A stretch of 64,000 nucleotides of DNA from Mesostigma viride (Eukaryota > Streptophyta > Mesostigmatophyceae > Mesostigmatales > Mesostigmataceae), in the NCBI GenBank assembly GCA_009746045.1, contig RPFO01000819.1, forward strand, positions 1,251,108 to 1,315,107, given 5' to 3'. Positions 27,001 through 36,255 of this stretch are shown here, in pieces (position 1 is the stretch's first letter; every line of letters starts with the position of its first letter). The position numbers and the translations under genes were made by a program. The notes below the pieces were generated by a model. The model saw nothing but the letters and a program-made list of their open reading frames with translations. It was not told where the DNA came from and ran no database searches.

Positions 27001-28366
27001 CACGCTGCTTGTTCCGCCAGGGCACAAAAAATGACACGAGGTGGTTCCACCCCACGTGTGACATCAGCGTACCACAACGCGCGAGCGCTGCCACTTGGAC
27101 ATGTTGGCGGCGCTGATTTCGTCGTCGCCATCCTCCTGGTCGCCCCCCGCACTCCTCTCCTCCTCCTCGTCCTCCTCCATAATGAACCGCTCCACGGTGA
27201 CCCGGCTGCTGCCACTGGCCGCCACTGCCGGTGATGACTGCGCTCGGCCACTGCCCTTAGCGGGTTCCCCCTTGGCGGCGGCCGCTGGCTTGGGGCTATC
27301 CCCGTAGCTGCTGTCATCGTCCGGCCGGCTGCTCTCCTCGCTCTCGTCATCCAACGCCTTGCGCGCCTCGGCCAGCAGCTTGGAGCGGTTGGCCTCGGCA
27401 AAGCTGGCAGGGGAGCGAGGGGAGGAGGCCGCACGGCCGCTGCGGATGCCAGAAGCGCTGCGGGGGGACAGGATGAGGCTGCCGCCACCACCACGAGGGG
27501 AGGCCGCCCCACCAGGGGAGTAGCGCGAGATGTTTGCCCCGCTGGAGATGGATACGGAGAGGCCTGCGGCCGCCGCAGCGCGCGGGTTGCTGGTCTTGGG
27601 GCGCGGGGGGAGCGGCTCCAAGGCTGTGGTATGGGGGGCAGGAGCGGGAAAAGAAGACGCGGGCAGCTGATGAAGGAACATGGGGAGGTTGGTTATGTGG
27701 GATGAGGGAGGAAGGCAGGCCATGGATAGCTTGCCAGAGGAATCGTCCACGAACTCAGGCCTCTGGTTCATAAAGATAAGCGGGAGCCCGTGAATTGATG
27801 TCATTAGGCCATTTCTGGCTCCATGCACGATACCGGGGCCCTCTTGATGACAGCAATGAAGCACCACGCCCTCATGACTGCATGCTACAACCCCAACTTT
27901 CGGCATTAGGCAATCATTGGTAGCACACACTCGTTCCTGAGGAAATTGCCACTTATAATGGGACGATAAGATGGCCACAAGCTTTCTCCTGTTGCAAACA
28001 ATGAGACGCCAGCAGCAGTAATGTCGAGAAGAAATTCATCGAAACTTGCACACAACTAGGTTTCATTGCCGACCATTCAGGGATACTATGTCCCCTGGTG
28101 AAGGTTGATTTTTCTTGGCGTAAGCGTCGCCAGAGATGGTAGCTTCTTTCAAATTTGAGCATACATGCGCATACGGAAATCTACCGTGGTGATATCCTCG
28201 TGGGAAGTAACGTTGCTGGCAATCGGGTCTGCTGGCGTGTTGACCCCTACAAAAGGGCAATGTGCTCACCCTTTTGAGCGTCTTCACCGGAGGAGCTGCT
28301 GTCTGCCAGCAAGGCACGACTTTGGGCTTCGGTTGTCCACTTTCGAGCGGCCTGAGCCCGACTCAT
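1..28366 (-). CDS. Giant coiled-coil protein, 30 exons seen, 3' end outside window
   Basis: Long Glu/Gln/Arg/Ala/Leu heptad-rich protein, probably a cytoskeletal, centrosomal or golgin-like scaffold; the family is not recognised. Exons (5' to 3'): 28270-28366, 27073-27623, 26387-26632, 25832-26019, 25164-25371, 24349-24609, 23276-23548, 22681-22807, 22103-22260, 15663-15941, 14361-14471, 12419-12845 (or from 12410), 11566-11891, 10708-10830, 10127-10264, 9575-9793, 9067-9261, 8278-8565, 7758-7895, 7265-7453, 6725-6886, 5081-5845, 4177-4566, 3705-3887, 3067-3159, 2410-2529, 1927-2070, 1200-1320, 622-797, 1-227. Every junction keeps frame and has GT-AG ends, except exon 7, which fits only with a GC donor. 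The total is at least 2,307 codons. Start ATG at 28366 (MSRAQAARKW). Residues 33-300 are Ser/Pro/acidic low complexity; coiled coil runs from about 430 onward; exons 22-23 hold Ser/Arg-rich and acidic linkers. 24 of 29 introns are phase 0. No motor, GRIP or other named domain was seen. The gene model is firm; the function is unknown. Confidence 0.85.
1121..1215 (-). repeat. Duplicated splice-donor segment next to exon 28
   Basis: The exon 28 end plus donor (CTGCAG, one base, CAG then GTGCGCAG on the minus strand, at 1191-1215) is repeated about 36 bp further into the intron (1155-1180), with a weaker third copy around 1080. The copies are C/A-rich on the plus strand. The real donor was chosen because it keeps the frame into exon 29. 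Confidence 0.5.
1338..1518. repeat. GC-rich minisatellite, about 36-bp unit, intron 27
   Basis: Several imperfect copies of a unit built from GGGGTGGTGGGCGTGAGGG and GCGGGGAGGCGGGCG. It lies just upstream (in transcript order) of exon 28 at 1200-1320, so it abuts the 3' splice site region. The strand asymmetry is G-rich on the plus strand and C-rich on the transcript strand. Confidence 0.75.
2366..2445 (-). repeat. Tandem duplication of exon 26 end plus donor
   Basis: A roughly 39-bp stretch covering the last codons of exon 26 and the donor GTGAGAGGG occurs twice in tandem: real boundary at 2410, second copy at about 2370-2409 inside the intron. Reading through the copy stays open for about 25 codons, so use of the inner donor would lengthen the protein without an immediate stop. 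Confidence 0.6.
3186..3297. repeat. (TGG)n microsatellite, about 37 copies
   Basis: Uninterrupted GGT/TGG triplets, preceded by a short (TTG)n, in intron 24 directly upstream of exon 25. It gives spurious poly-Trp, poly-Val and poly-His reading frames on both strands. Confidence 0.95.
5908..6375. repeat. 78-bp minisatellite, about 6 copies, intron 21
   Basis: Direct repeats with a 78-bp period (the motif GACAAGGGGTGTGTGGAGAC recurs at 5911, 5989, 6067 and onward), each with the block GGGCGATCAATGGGCAGG. The period is a multiple of three, so open frames run through it; there is no other sign of coding. It lies about 65 bp from the acceptor of exon 22. Confidence 0.9.
6537..6760 (-). repeat. 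40-bp tandem repeat made from the exon 21 splice donor
   Basis: Five to six 40-bp copies, each containing the last bases of exon 21 (CATCATGCACGGGCAG on the minus strand) followed by the donor GTGAGGCACTTGTCC. The copy at about 6725 is the genuine boundary, since the coding frame upstream continues only there. The intron thus carries a ladder of equivalent donors spaced 40 nt apart. Confidence 0.85.
11084..11278. repeat. 98-bp tandem duplication, intron 13
   Basis: Two near-identical copies offset by 98 bp, each with GGCACAGCTCCCATCACAGC and CCCTGGCCCTCTGGATCCCG. Followed directly by a second repeat tract. Confidence 0.85.
11279..11482. repeat. 12-13-bp minisatellite TAATACCCCATC, intron 13
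   Basis: Roughly 16 degenerate copies of TAATACCCCATC/TAATACCCCACCT. On the transcript strand this reads as GGGGTATTAGATG and supplies many GT dinucleotides. Confidence 0.85.
13238..14336. repeat. 58-bp satellite, about 19 copies, intron 11
   Basis: Tandem 58-bp units starting ATAGGTCACACAGCTATCC. Each unit contains two inverted repeats: GGATAG...CTATCC and ATGCGTG...CACGCAT. Copies differ by single substitutions or a lost C. The array ends about 25 bp from the donor of exon 11. Confidence 0.95.
14548..15345. repeat. 62-bp satellite, 13 copies, intron 10
   Basis: Tandem 62-bp units with GGTAGCGTCGAGCGTGGCG, GGCATCCGTAGCGAGATGTC and ACGCGCAAGGGCATGGGC. Most copies look identical; the last two carry CAATCGC in place of CACGCGC. 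It lies between exon 11 (14471) and exon 10 (15663). Its sequence is unrelated to the 58-bp and 17-bp arrays in the neighbouring introns. Confidence 0.95.
15981..21769. repeat. 17-bp satellite, about 340 copies, intron 9
   Basis: Head-to-tail copies of GGGGCGACGGAGTACAA, nearly invariant for 5.8 kb. Variants with CCAGAAGG in place of GTACAAGG occur at the left edge (15979) and at 16710 and 17118, in register (731 = 43 units, 408 = 24 units). The array sits in the intron between exon 9 (22103-22260) and exon 10 (15663-15941), about 38 bp from the exon 10 acceptor. Because 17 is not a multiple of 3 and no phase gives a stop on either strand, all reading frames are open and give a 17-residue repeat. 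These frames are an artefact of the repeat, not genes. Confidence 0.97.
23840..24200. repeat. 59-bp satellite, 6 copies, intron 6
   Basis: Direct repeats with a 59-bp period (GATGCGTGGGCACGTGTGTG followed by GCATGAGGCAGACACACAC). Intronic, between exons 7 and 6. It produces short Cys/His-rich spurious ORFs. Confidence 0.93.
27626..28267 (-). other. Intron 1 of the giant coiled-coil gene
   Basis: The donor GTGAGC directly follows exon 1 (28270-28366) and the acceptor AG lies at 27624-27625. The phase is 1 and the joined codon is Ala. The intron is more AT-rich than the exons. No repeat or ORF of interest was seen. Confidence 0.6.
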
Positions 28367-29652
28367 GATCGCTGTAGCATGGATGGCGAAGTATAATTGC
28401 AAGTGCACGTAAAAGGTTGTCACCTTGGCGGAATCTGCTCAGTCCACCTGCCGTAATTCATGGCCGGGGCTTGAGTAACGGCTGCATATTATAAAATGCC
28501 GGGATGTCAAAAACTATCCTAGTGGAGAAGGCATGGTTGAAAAACGACCCATGAGAAAGCGACAAAAACTGCCAGTAATTTTGGTCCAAGAGAGAGTAAA
28601 TCACAAGTGCTTGCCAGGGAAGAGCTCCGTGGCAGTTGGCGACAAATTCACACTCCTTTTGACTTAAGCGATTGCTAGGGCATTCGAACATTAGCCAAAG
28701 TGATTTTTGTAAAAAACTACAATCAGGAATTTAGGGGAAAAATCAACCCGCGCCTACCTGTAAAATGAAAGTCTTGATCTATAAATTAGATCACCCCTCA
28801 ACAGGTCGCCCAAATTTTTTATCTCTACGTTTCATCCAATACAGCTCCGTAGCCGCATTACGCCGTCTTCAGGGCAAGTGCATGATGGCTTGAACCTTTT
28901 CGTCATGACTTAACCTACATCATTCAAAGTCAGTAGGTTACCACGCTTAGCCCCATGGTTCTTGTACTTGTTGCCGCATTCATGAATTTGAAAAGATACG
29001 TTGGTGCGCACCTTGGTTCAAGGTTTGCGTTTTATTACGAAAATCGACTCGGAAGCGAAGACTTGGAACGCTGGCGCTGCCAATTCGGCGCGCTGACGGG
29101 CGGCGTGGCGCTATGTTTGGCTGCCGTTCGTGGGCACAAGTGTGCATCCTGACCTAAATGAGTACAGTATGTATAACGCAGGAGACGCCGCGTGGCAGAA
29201 CTCCTGAGTTCTGTGCTTGTTCAAAGGAGTGAAAGGACCCGAGCTTACGGTACATAACCGAAGCATCGACTCCGAGCCATTCTGGGCGATTGCTTTCAAA
29301 TGATGATCCGCCTAGCTACCTGTGCATTAATTTTGTCAAGTGTCAACTTGCATGCGCCGCGCGTCGTGCTCTGGAGTCTGGAGTCTGGACTCAGGTCTGG
29401 TCGGATGATGCTGAACAAGAGTCGCAGGACGGCAATGCACCGGATTTGCCAACTGGACGCAACGAGGCCAAGCTATTTGACACAGACCTTGCATTCCATA
29501 GCAGAGGTCCAGAGGCTCCAGCGACCCGCCCCCGCCCGAGTGATGCGCCTGAATGATGCGAGAGATGCTTCAGATCAACGTTCGCGCCATTATTTGATGG
29601 AAACCACGGCTGGATAACGCATAGAGCTACTGCGTTATGCCAATGCGACGAG
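28367..29652. other. Divergent intergenic region, coiled-coil gene / MPV17-like gene
   Basis: 1.29 kb between two divergent start codons, more AT-rich than the flanking genes. It probably holds both promoters. A five-codon upstream ORF ends in TGA overlapping the coiled-coil gene's start codon (minus strand, just above 28366). No convincing gene, RNA or repeat was seen. Confidence 0.5.
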
Positions 29653-32600
29653 ATGCCGCTCACAATGCGGCTTGTGGCGCCCAATTGGGCCGGTGCCTTG
29701 CCGTCTGTGGCCGTTATCTCGCCAATTCCGCGTAGGGCTGTACAGCCTTTGCATATCGCTCCCTTGCCTCGCCCCAAAATGCCGGCGCGTACTTTGAAAG
29801 TAGCCGCCAGGTTTGATTCTGGAGGGCGGTCCCCGCTGTTATCACTATTGACTGATCAGCTTGCAGCTTACGTACTCTTTTCGACGCGAGCACCCCTCGT
29901 TGCTTCCATCTTGTCGTCCGCGGCGTTGTGGTCCCTCGGTGACGTCCTCGCGCAGGTAATGCGCTTTCCCTGTTGCCATAATTTTTCTGGGAACAGAGGC
30001 TTTCACGTAATCCGCGCAAGACATTGAAACCATTGACCTGTTGCAAAGGTTCTACTTGTTTTTCATGCCAACTATGTCAGCGCGGAGCCCACCGGTAGTA
30101 CTGCGTCGTACAAAAGCCTGAGAATATGCCGGCTCCCTTGGAAATGCTCGTCTTGCACTTGCGGAGTAGGATATGCACGCCAATTGCATGCCCATGCCCC
30201 CCCTGACGAAGCCTGTGTTAGAGTCATTTCACTGGCTTGCGTGCTGACTGTAGCATTGGTGGTCTGCTCGTAGCGCACTGTAAGGTTCCCTTCGAGGCTC
30301 AGTGGAAGGCCATTGAGTCAGAATCGATGCAGATGATGTCCTGCTGCTAATTGGATTCCTGCTTTTGGAAAGGTGGCATGAACGTGGAAGTGCGTCCCTC
30401 ATGCGTATTGTCCTGTGCTCAAATCCAGTATCGTACCAAAAAATTTCACTGCAATTTGGTTGATATTCCGGTTACGAGGTGCTGTCTCGTGGAGGTCCAG
30501 AGTGCAGCCGTGGTCAGTCTGGAGTCACCTTTACACGGCTTTTCGGATCAGGAGACCCCTATAGTCGCGAGATCATGCAAGCAGTCCGTGTTCGAATCCG
30601 GTATCGTACCAAAAAGTTTCATTGTGTGCACTTCATGTACAGATGAGTGAGGTCACGCCATGGTAAGTTGCAGGTTTACAATGTGCTCTTCACATCCTCG
30701 CTGGCAGCATGAGAAACGGCTGGGCCTGTGTGAGTTGGTGCATGGGTATACTGGCGTATGTGTATAGGGGTTGGTGTATGTGTATACTGGCGTATGTGTA
30801 TAGGAGTTGGTGCATGGGTATACTGGCGTGCGCTGGCTGTCTCGTCAGGAGCACGTTCATCGCTTCCTGACCGTGGTTCTTCCCACCCATCCTGTTGCAC
30901 GGGGAAAGGGCGGGGAGCGCCGCTGGGCCGGCCACTCGTTCTGCAGGCGCATCGTGGCACACAGACTACCACCGTCCTGTGTTGGTGTCCCCTGTTGGTG
31001 TCCCCTGTTGGTGGGCCTGTTGGTGGGCCTGTTGGTGGGCCTGTTGGTGGGCCTGTTGGTGGGCCTGTTGGTGGGCCTGTTGGTGGGCCTATCGGTCCGC
31101 CTGTTGGTCGGCCTGTTTGGTCGCCTGTTTTGGCTCCCCCTGATGATGGGTCTGCGCTCGCTTCTCGTGGCACTAGCCCTCCCTCCCCCCCACACCCTTC
31201 TGTCACCTCCGCTGTGTCTTTGGTCCCTTCTCCCAACCCCATTCCTTCCCCCCTTGCTGGCTCACATCCCTTTCCGCGGACACTCACGCTCCACATCATC
31301 GAAATCGTGTCCCAACGACGTTTACCCCCCCCCAGCGCATCGAGCGGTCGCTTGACCCGAGCCAGCCCAAGCCATACAACGTGTCGCGCACAATGCGCCA
31401 AGCGACAATCGCGGCCACCGTGTTTGCGCCCATGGCCTTCCTCTGGTACGGGTCACTCAACCGCGTCTTCCCCAGCTCCTCGCTCTCGCACACGTTCGCA
31501 AAGGTGGCACTCGACCAGACGGTGAGGACAAGAACGGGCACGCGCTGATGCTGGTGTGGGCGTGGGTGTGGTTGTGGGCGTGCGCGTGCAAGGCCGGCGC
31601 TGTGCTCAGACAGTGAGGAAGCACCCAGTTGTTGTGGTACCAGATGGCGAGGAAGAATGCGCACACATGGACTCACACACTCACAGGAGTAGTGGGTGTT
31701 GATGTTGCACAGATGGGGCCATACCAAAGGGTGCTTACGGGCAGGGGCACACACCAGGGGGTGGCACGCACATGCGCACGCACACAATCATGATGTTGAT
31801 GTTGGCACCAACCACGGGCGTGATCTGCTTTGGAGTAAAGTAAATACAGCCCTTGCCCTCACCGCCAACCAGTCTGTCTGTCCCTTTGTCCTGCCTTCCA
31901 ACCTAGCACAGGTAGTGCGCCCATCTCCTCGCCCACTTGTCATCAGTGGCGCATGGCCGTGGTAGGTGTAGTCATCCCGCTCCAGCATCAGCCACCCACC
32001 ACCCTGCCTGTGCATCGGTCCATGCACCATGCCCACCTGACAGTTGTGTAGGGACCCCCTTGTGCACCCGTCGGGGTAGAAGCCGGGCAGAAGCGGGCAT
32101 GCGGGCTAGCAGGTCCGCTGATTGAGCGTATGTTTTGGGGCACCTGAATGGTTGTTTGGGCTCACCCAGTGTCTTTGGCTGCGATCTCATGGGAGTCTAG
32201 GCAACCAGCGCGTTCCCACTTCGTGGATTGCCATGCGCGGGGTACCCGGCCAGCCAGCCTGCCTGCCAGCCTGCCCGCCCGCCCCCCTGCCCGGCTACCG
32301 GCCCCCCTGCCCAGCTGCCAACCCCACAAGCAGCGCGTCTCATTCGTTCATTCCTCTGCATCTTAGCCCCCGCCACCCGCCTTGTCCCCCTGTGCCCCAC
32401 CACAGGCGTGGGCAGCGTGCATGTCCTACCTGCTCATGGCCGTGTCCTCCCTGCTGGAAGGCAAAGGCCTGAAAGCCGGGCTGGACAAGGCTGGAGCCGA
32501 GATATGGGGCGTGCTCAAGGTCAACTGGTGCGTTTGGCCGCTAGTGCAGGCCATCAACCTGTCGCTGGTCCCCGTCCCACTGCGCATCCTGGTCATGAAC

Positions 32601-32696
32601 GTGGTCGCCATCCCCTGGACCGCGTTCCTGGCCTACAAGATGAACGGCAGCGGGGGGAGCCGGCCACCCGTATTGCAGGACGACCGGCTCAAGTGA
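29653..32696 (+). CDS. MPV17/PMP22-family membrane protein, 259 aa
   Basis: Integral organellar membrane protein of the MPV17/PMP22/Sym1 family (four membrane spans; small-solute channel role in relatives). Exons: 29653-29955, 31336-31521, 32406-32696, both introns phase 0 and GT-AG. The first ~60 residues are rich in Arg, Ala, Pro and Ser with few acids, like a mitochondrial or plastid transit peptide. Family marks: SLGDVLAQ near residue 95, the segment ending FLWYGSLNRVFPS, KVALDQ at the end of exon 2, a LLEGK turn, and WCVWPLVQAIN with VPVPLR in exon 3. The spacing from DQ to EG is 18 residues, as in yeast Sym1, supporting direct joining of exons 2 and 3. Stop at 32694. Function beyond the family is inferred. 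Confidence 0.9.
30400..30640 (+). repeat. Pair of tRNA-like (SINE-like) segments
   Basis: Two related stretches, 171 bp apart, share TATCGTACCAAAAA followed by GTTTCA or ATTTCA. The second has a good pol III B-box (TGTTCGAATCC, about 30590) preceded by a TATAGTC region; the first has a decayed version (TGCTCAAATCC). The T-arm does not pair well, so these are not functional tRNAs; a tRNA-derived SINE remnant is the likely origin. Confidence 0.35.
30985..31110 (+). repeat. 12-bp minisatellite GTTGGTGGGCCT in MPV17-like intron 1
   Basis: About ten copies of GTTGGTGGGCCT with degenerate ends. It is open in all frames because the unit is a multiple of three. Confidence 0.9.
31522..32405 (+). other. 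Intron 2 of the MPV17-like gene
   Basis: 884 bp, GTGAGG donor and CCACAG acceptor. It contains a possible 39-nt phase-0 cassette exon at 31873-31911 (see findings). No other feature was seen. Confidence 0.65.
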
Positions 32697-33010
32697 GCGG
32701 TTGCAGTGACCGGCTATAGTGACCGGCTCAAGTGAGTGGTTGCAGTGACCGGCTGAACTTACTGGCGTAGGTACGAGGTTGCTACAGAACCACCGGCTCA
32801 AGTGGGGAACGGGGCGGCCCAGCTCCAGTGACCACTCAAGTGACGGGTTGCTAATTGCAACCCAGGCTCAAGTGACCAGCTCAAGTGCCGGCTCAAGAAA
32901 GTTTTGCTGGATAACAAGGACGGGCTCAAGGGAGGCAGGGCGGGTTGGGAAATGGTCGGGTCAAGTGACCGGATAAAACTACTGGCTCAAGTGAGAGGTT
33001 CCTGCAGGGC
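32679..33010 (+). repeat. Degenerate repeats derived from the MPV17-like stop-codon region
   Basis: The last codons and stop (GACCGGCTCAAGTGA) are followed by many imperfect copies of GACCGGCTCAAGTGA and CCGGCTCAAGTG over about 330 bp of likely 3' UTR. The repeat appears to have grown out of the end of the coding region. Confidence 0.65.
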
Positions 33011-33957
33011 AGCCGGCTCCTGTGGAGGGATGACCCGCTCAAGAGAGGCAGGGGGCTGGATCCAACGGCGGGCTTCAGTGAGGCACGGGGCGGACGGCAG
33101 CAGTCATCTACCGGTCATGACAACCTGGCCTGCACACTCCCGCGTTTACTTTCATGGCTGAGTGTGGCCCAGAGTTTGCCGCGCAGCATCTACATGTGGC
33201 ACGGTCGCAGCCCTGAGGGGGTCCACTTGCTACCAGGTCCCTTGATGCTGTGCCCTCTGACAACAGGTTTGTCGCCACAAGGGGCATGAGCGGGCAATGC
33301 CACGCGAAGAATTTTTGTTTCTGTTCCGATGGCACACTGAACCCTGCTCGTAAAACCTGAAGTGCATCTTCCAAACAGGCAACAGGTGTGCGGTACAGAG
33401 TGACTTCTACTTTTATCCCCGGTTCAATCGCATGTCAGCGAGGCAATACACATGGCTATCTGGGCAGCAACAATCTGGCAGAAAGTATGTGTGCGTGGCA
33501 GCCGCCCTGAATTACAACTCAACATCTTGTAAAGATTGCACACGGAGAACTGAGAAGTGAGTGGAAGGATTATGGCAGTTGACAGAGCTGTTGCTGGAAG
33601 AGGTTTTTCTCCACAGAAGCCAGGCTGTAGGGCTAAAGAAAGTGATTTGGGGCTGCTTGCCCTGCCAGGGAAGGCTTTTCCGGTGCTGAAGAATCACAAG
33701 GGGCGGACAGAGCACGCTATGAATATCAGTAATGTCACTTAGGTGAGAGGCACTGAACGTGCCTTTCCCAATTCTTTTCTTGCGCCTGAAGTGGCTTGCA
33801 TACTCACATTTGCACTAGTGCAGTCAAGTGTCCATTGGCTGCTGGTTGTATACTACTTTTCTGCACTTGTAAGATATTAGAGGAAATGCAGGTAACTACC
33901 GTTATTCACTTGCATGATAGCTAAATTGGAAACTTGAATTATATTTCTAGCTATATT
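33011..33957. other. Intergenic, 3' side of the MPV17-like gene
   Basis: No gene recognised. It becomes AT-rich toward 33.95 kb, where a non-LTR element has inserted. A CTTGTAAAG at about 33528 could serve as an algal-type poly(A) signal. Confidence 0.3.
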
Positions 33958-33971
33958 AAAATATATTGATC

Positions 33972-35114
33972 AATGCCCAGGGTCGCGCGTGCCTGTTCTC
34001 ACTCTCGTTGCGGAGTGTGGGATCGGCTTACCTCCGAGCTCTCCCCATGGGCCCCCCACTTGTCCTGGCGCCCAGTCACTATCCGGTGGCGCTGCGACAC
34101 CAACTGTTTGCCCTGCAACCTCTTGTCGATCCCGCCGGGCGGCCCTGTGGTAGCTGCGGGCAGGCCTTGGACCCCACTGGGACCCACTACCTGTCATGCA
34201 TGGGTGGCCAACAGAATCAGAATTGGTACTTGTACTTGCACACTGTTCTCCTGAAGGTGGTGCTCGCCACATGTGGTCCGGTCCTTTTTCCCCCACGCGA
34301 ACCTTCGGTCTGAGGATGCGGACGGCGCAGCTTTCTACTCCCCCAACCACCGCCCTGGCATCGTGGTTCTGGACTTTGAGGGAGGAGGCCGGCTTTTGCT
34401 CATTGACGATTCTGTGGCTCGCACCTTGGCTCTTAGCCATGTGGTTGGTGCATCCCAGGCGGCGGGCTACACGGGGGATCAGGCTGAGCGGGCCAAAATT
34501 AAATTAAATTAAATTATAACATGACTCCGTTGGGAGATCATGTAGCACATATTCCCATGCTGGATGGATGGAGGTGGGCGAAGCCGCGAAACCGAACTAA
34601 TCTAACTCTCAGCTAATCTACTCTAGAAAACCCGTACTACTCTACTCAGCAAAGCGCCCCTTCCGCTTGGGCCAAGCTCATGGCCTATGGGGACGTCGGG
34701 CGCCACTGTGTGGTGTCCAGCTTTGTCTTGTCCAGAGGAGTTCGGGGCCATGGGGACCCTGACCGCCGGCTTCTGTGAGGAGTGCTGCCGGCTCCGGGAG
34801 GACCGCCTGGACCTGGAGGGCCAGCGGGCCCCTTGGTCAGCGCGGACTTGGACATGCATCGAATTGGCGCCAACGCCTTTCGGTAGCGCTTACCCGGGCT
34901 ATGGATGATATCTTGCTCCGCCGCACGCGGGCTGACTTTGCGGCGCAGCACGGTTAAATATCAGGCTGTTTTACTTCATTCCGCGGTGTGGATCGAGTGT
35001 CCCATGCCGGCTGTAGTTATCTTGTCACGGTACCTCCATGGTTAGGGTTGGCTTTGTTAAATTATTTTTCATTGGATGCCTTCACTCTGATGTTGTAAGT
35101 AATAATGTTTTTTA
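33972..35114 (+). mobile_element. 5'-truncated non-LTR retrotransposon with 14-bp target duplication
   Basis: Flanked by a perfect 14-bp duplication AAAATATATTGATC (33958-33971 and 35115-35128). The coding remnant is the C-terminus of a reverse-transcriptase polyprotein: a zinc-binding segment CGSCGQALDPTGTHYLSC (about 34140-34200), an endonuclease-like stretch RPGIVVLDFEGG (about 34350) and a terminal segment AFRSALTRAMDDILLRRT (about 34880-34945) ending at the TAA at about 34955. The frame is broken at about 34.31 kb and in the 34.7-34.85 kb region, and a second element sits inside (34497-34668). The final 160 bp is an AT-rich 3' UTR. Confidence 0.8.
34497..34668 (-). mobile_element. 172-bp nested 3' end of an RTE-type element
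   Basis: Flanked by the 7-bp duplication GGGCCAA (34490-34496 and 34669-34675). On the minus strand it ends in a (AATTT)n tail after GTTATAATTTAATTT, as expected of a non-LTR 3' end. It matches the 3' UTR of the longer minus-strand element at 40.82-41.0 kb. It is inserted in the coding remnant of the older plus-strand element, so it is younger than that element. Confidence 0.8.
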
Positions 35115-35128
35115 AAAATATATTGATC

Positions 35129-36255
35129 GTGCTCTTCATCAACTATTTATAAAGGACGCTGTCCATAACAGGAAGTCCAACCTGGCCTGGTCACGTGTGG
35201 TGTCCTATGCATGCCACCGCCATCCATGATGCAAAATCATAGCAGAATGCAGGCACTCTTCCATGCATGCAGTCAGCTAGGGAAATATTAAAATTCTCGC
35301 CACATGTACGTATGCATACACTTGCACTATACCGGCGAACTTAATTACCGGTGATGCAACGGATCAATATGTGCTCCAATAATTCTGATTCGCGAAGGCG
35401 ACCCGGCCACGGCGCCCGAATGGCTAATGGCAAAAGCATGCAGCTCGTGGCCATTGTACAATTATACTACTGAAGCAGAACGTTCCCATGGGCTGTCCTG
35501 AGGCTGTCCTGAGGCTGTCCTGAGGCTGTCCTGAGGTACCGCAGGTGTAAAGGTCACGAGCAGACATGGCTGATGGTGGAGCTCAGACTTTTGCGTCTGA
35601 GCTCTAAATTCAGTCGGATCAATTGCATTCGATGCTTTTCCTTACGAAACATCCGCCATTGTAATCAGCTCCGGCTATAACGCAATATCGAACAAGAACT
35701 GACCATGTCAACAAAACGCAGCCTCGACAACGGCTTCAGGCATTGCCGGCATCACAGCCGCAACCATCCAGTCGACAGCACCTGGGTCCTTCGGATGCTG
35801 CCCTTCAAGCGCTGATCCAAGCCCTCCCCCCCGGTTCACGGCGGCCATGCAGCACCGCCTTGCATGCAGTTCGTCGCCCACGCCCAAGCGCCCCCACAGT
35901 TGCACTGGACTCTCACGCGCATTTGAGGCCCGCCGCTTCCGCCCAGGCCACGGGCAGTTAGATATGCCTGTTTGAATCAGTTGATGACGCTAAATAGTAG
36001 GCTATGCACTGTGGTGAGGTCCTCGGCTTTCTGGCAAAGAATCGCTGGATGCCCAAGCCTGGCCCTGGCGAGACTCTCGATTATTAAACCTGGGAAACGC
36101 GGTGCTCACGGTCGAGCCGGTGGAATACCAACGCCTAGCTCGTCATCCTGACGAGTTACTGCATTTAAATAATTCCGACGCATGATCTGATTTCAAGGAC
36201 CTAGCTGGGCCTAGCAGGGGGCGCGTCCGCGCCCTCTTGGCCCTGCTAGTTACTA
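35129..36255. other. Intergenic with an 11-bp tandem repeat
   Basis: AT-rich with no gene recognised. It contains four tandem copies of GGCTGTCCTGA at about 35491-35537 and an ATG-free GC-rich patch at 35.7-35.95 kb that yields only short overlapping ORFs. Confidence 0.35.

Larger units (their letters stand above)
29956..31335 (+). other. Intron 1 of the MPV17-like gene
   Basis: 1.38 kb, GTAATG donor and a long C-run before the acceptor AG. It contains two tRNA-like repeat segments (30.36-30.64 kb), a short TGTATA/GGTGTATG-rich tract near 30.73-30.83 kb and a 12-bp minisatellite (31.0-31.1 kb). Confidence 0.7.

Noticed and set aside
30560-30615. Functional tRNA gene
   Set aside because: The B-box matches but the T-arm and acceptor stems do not pair.
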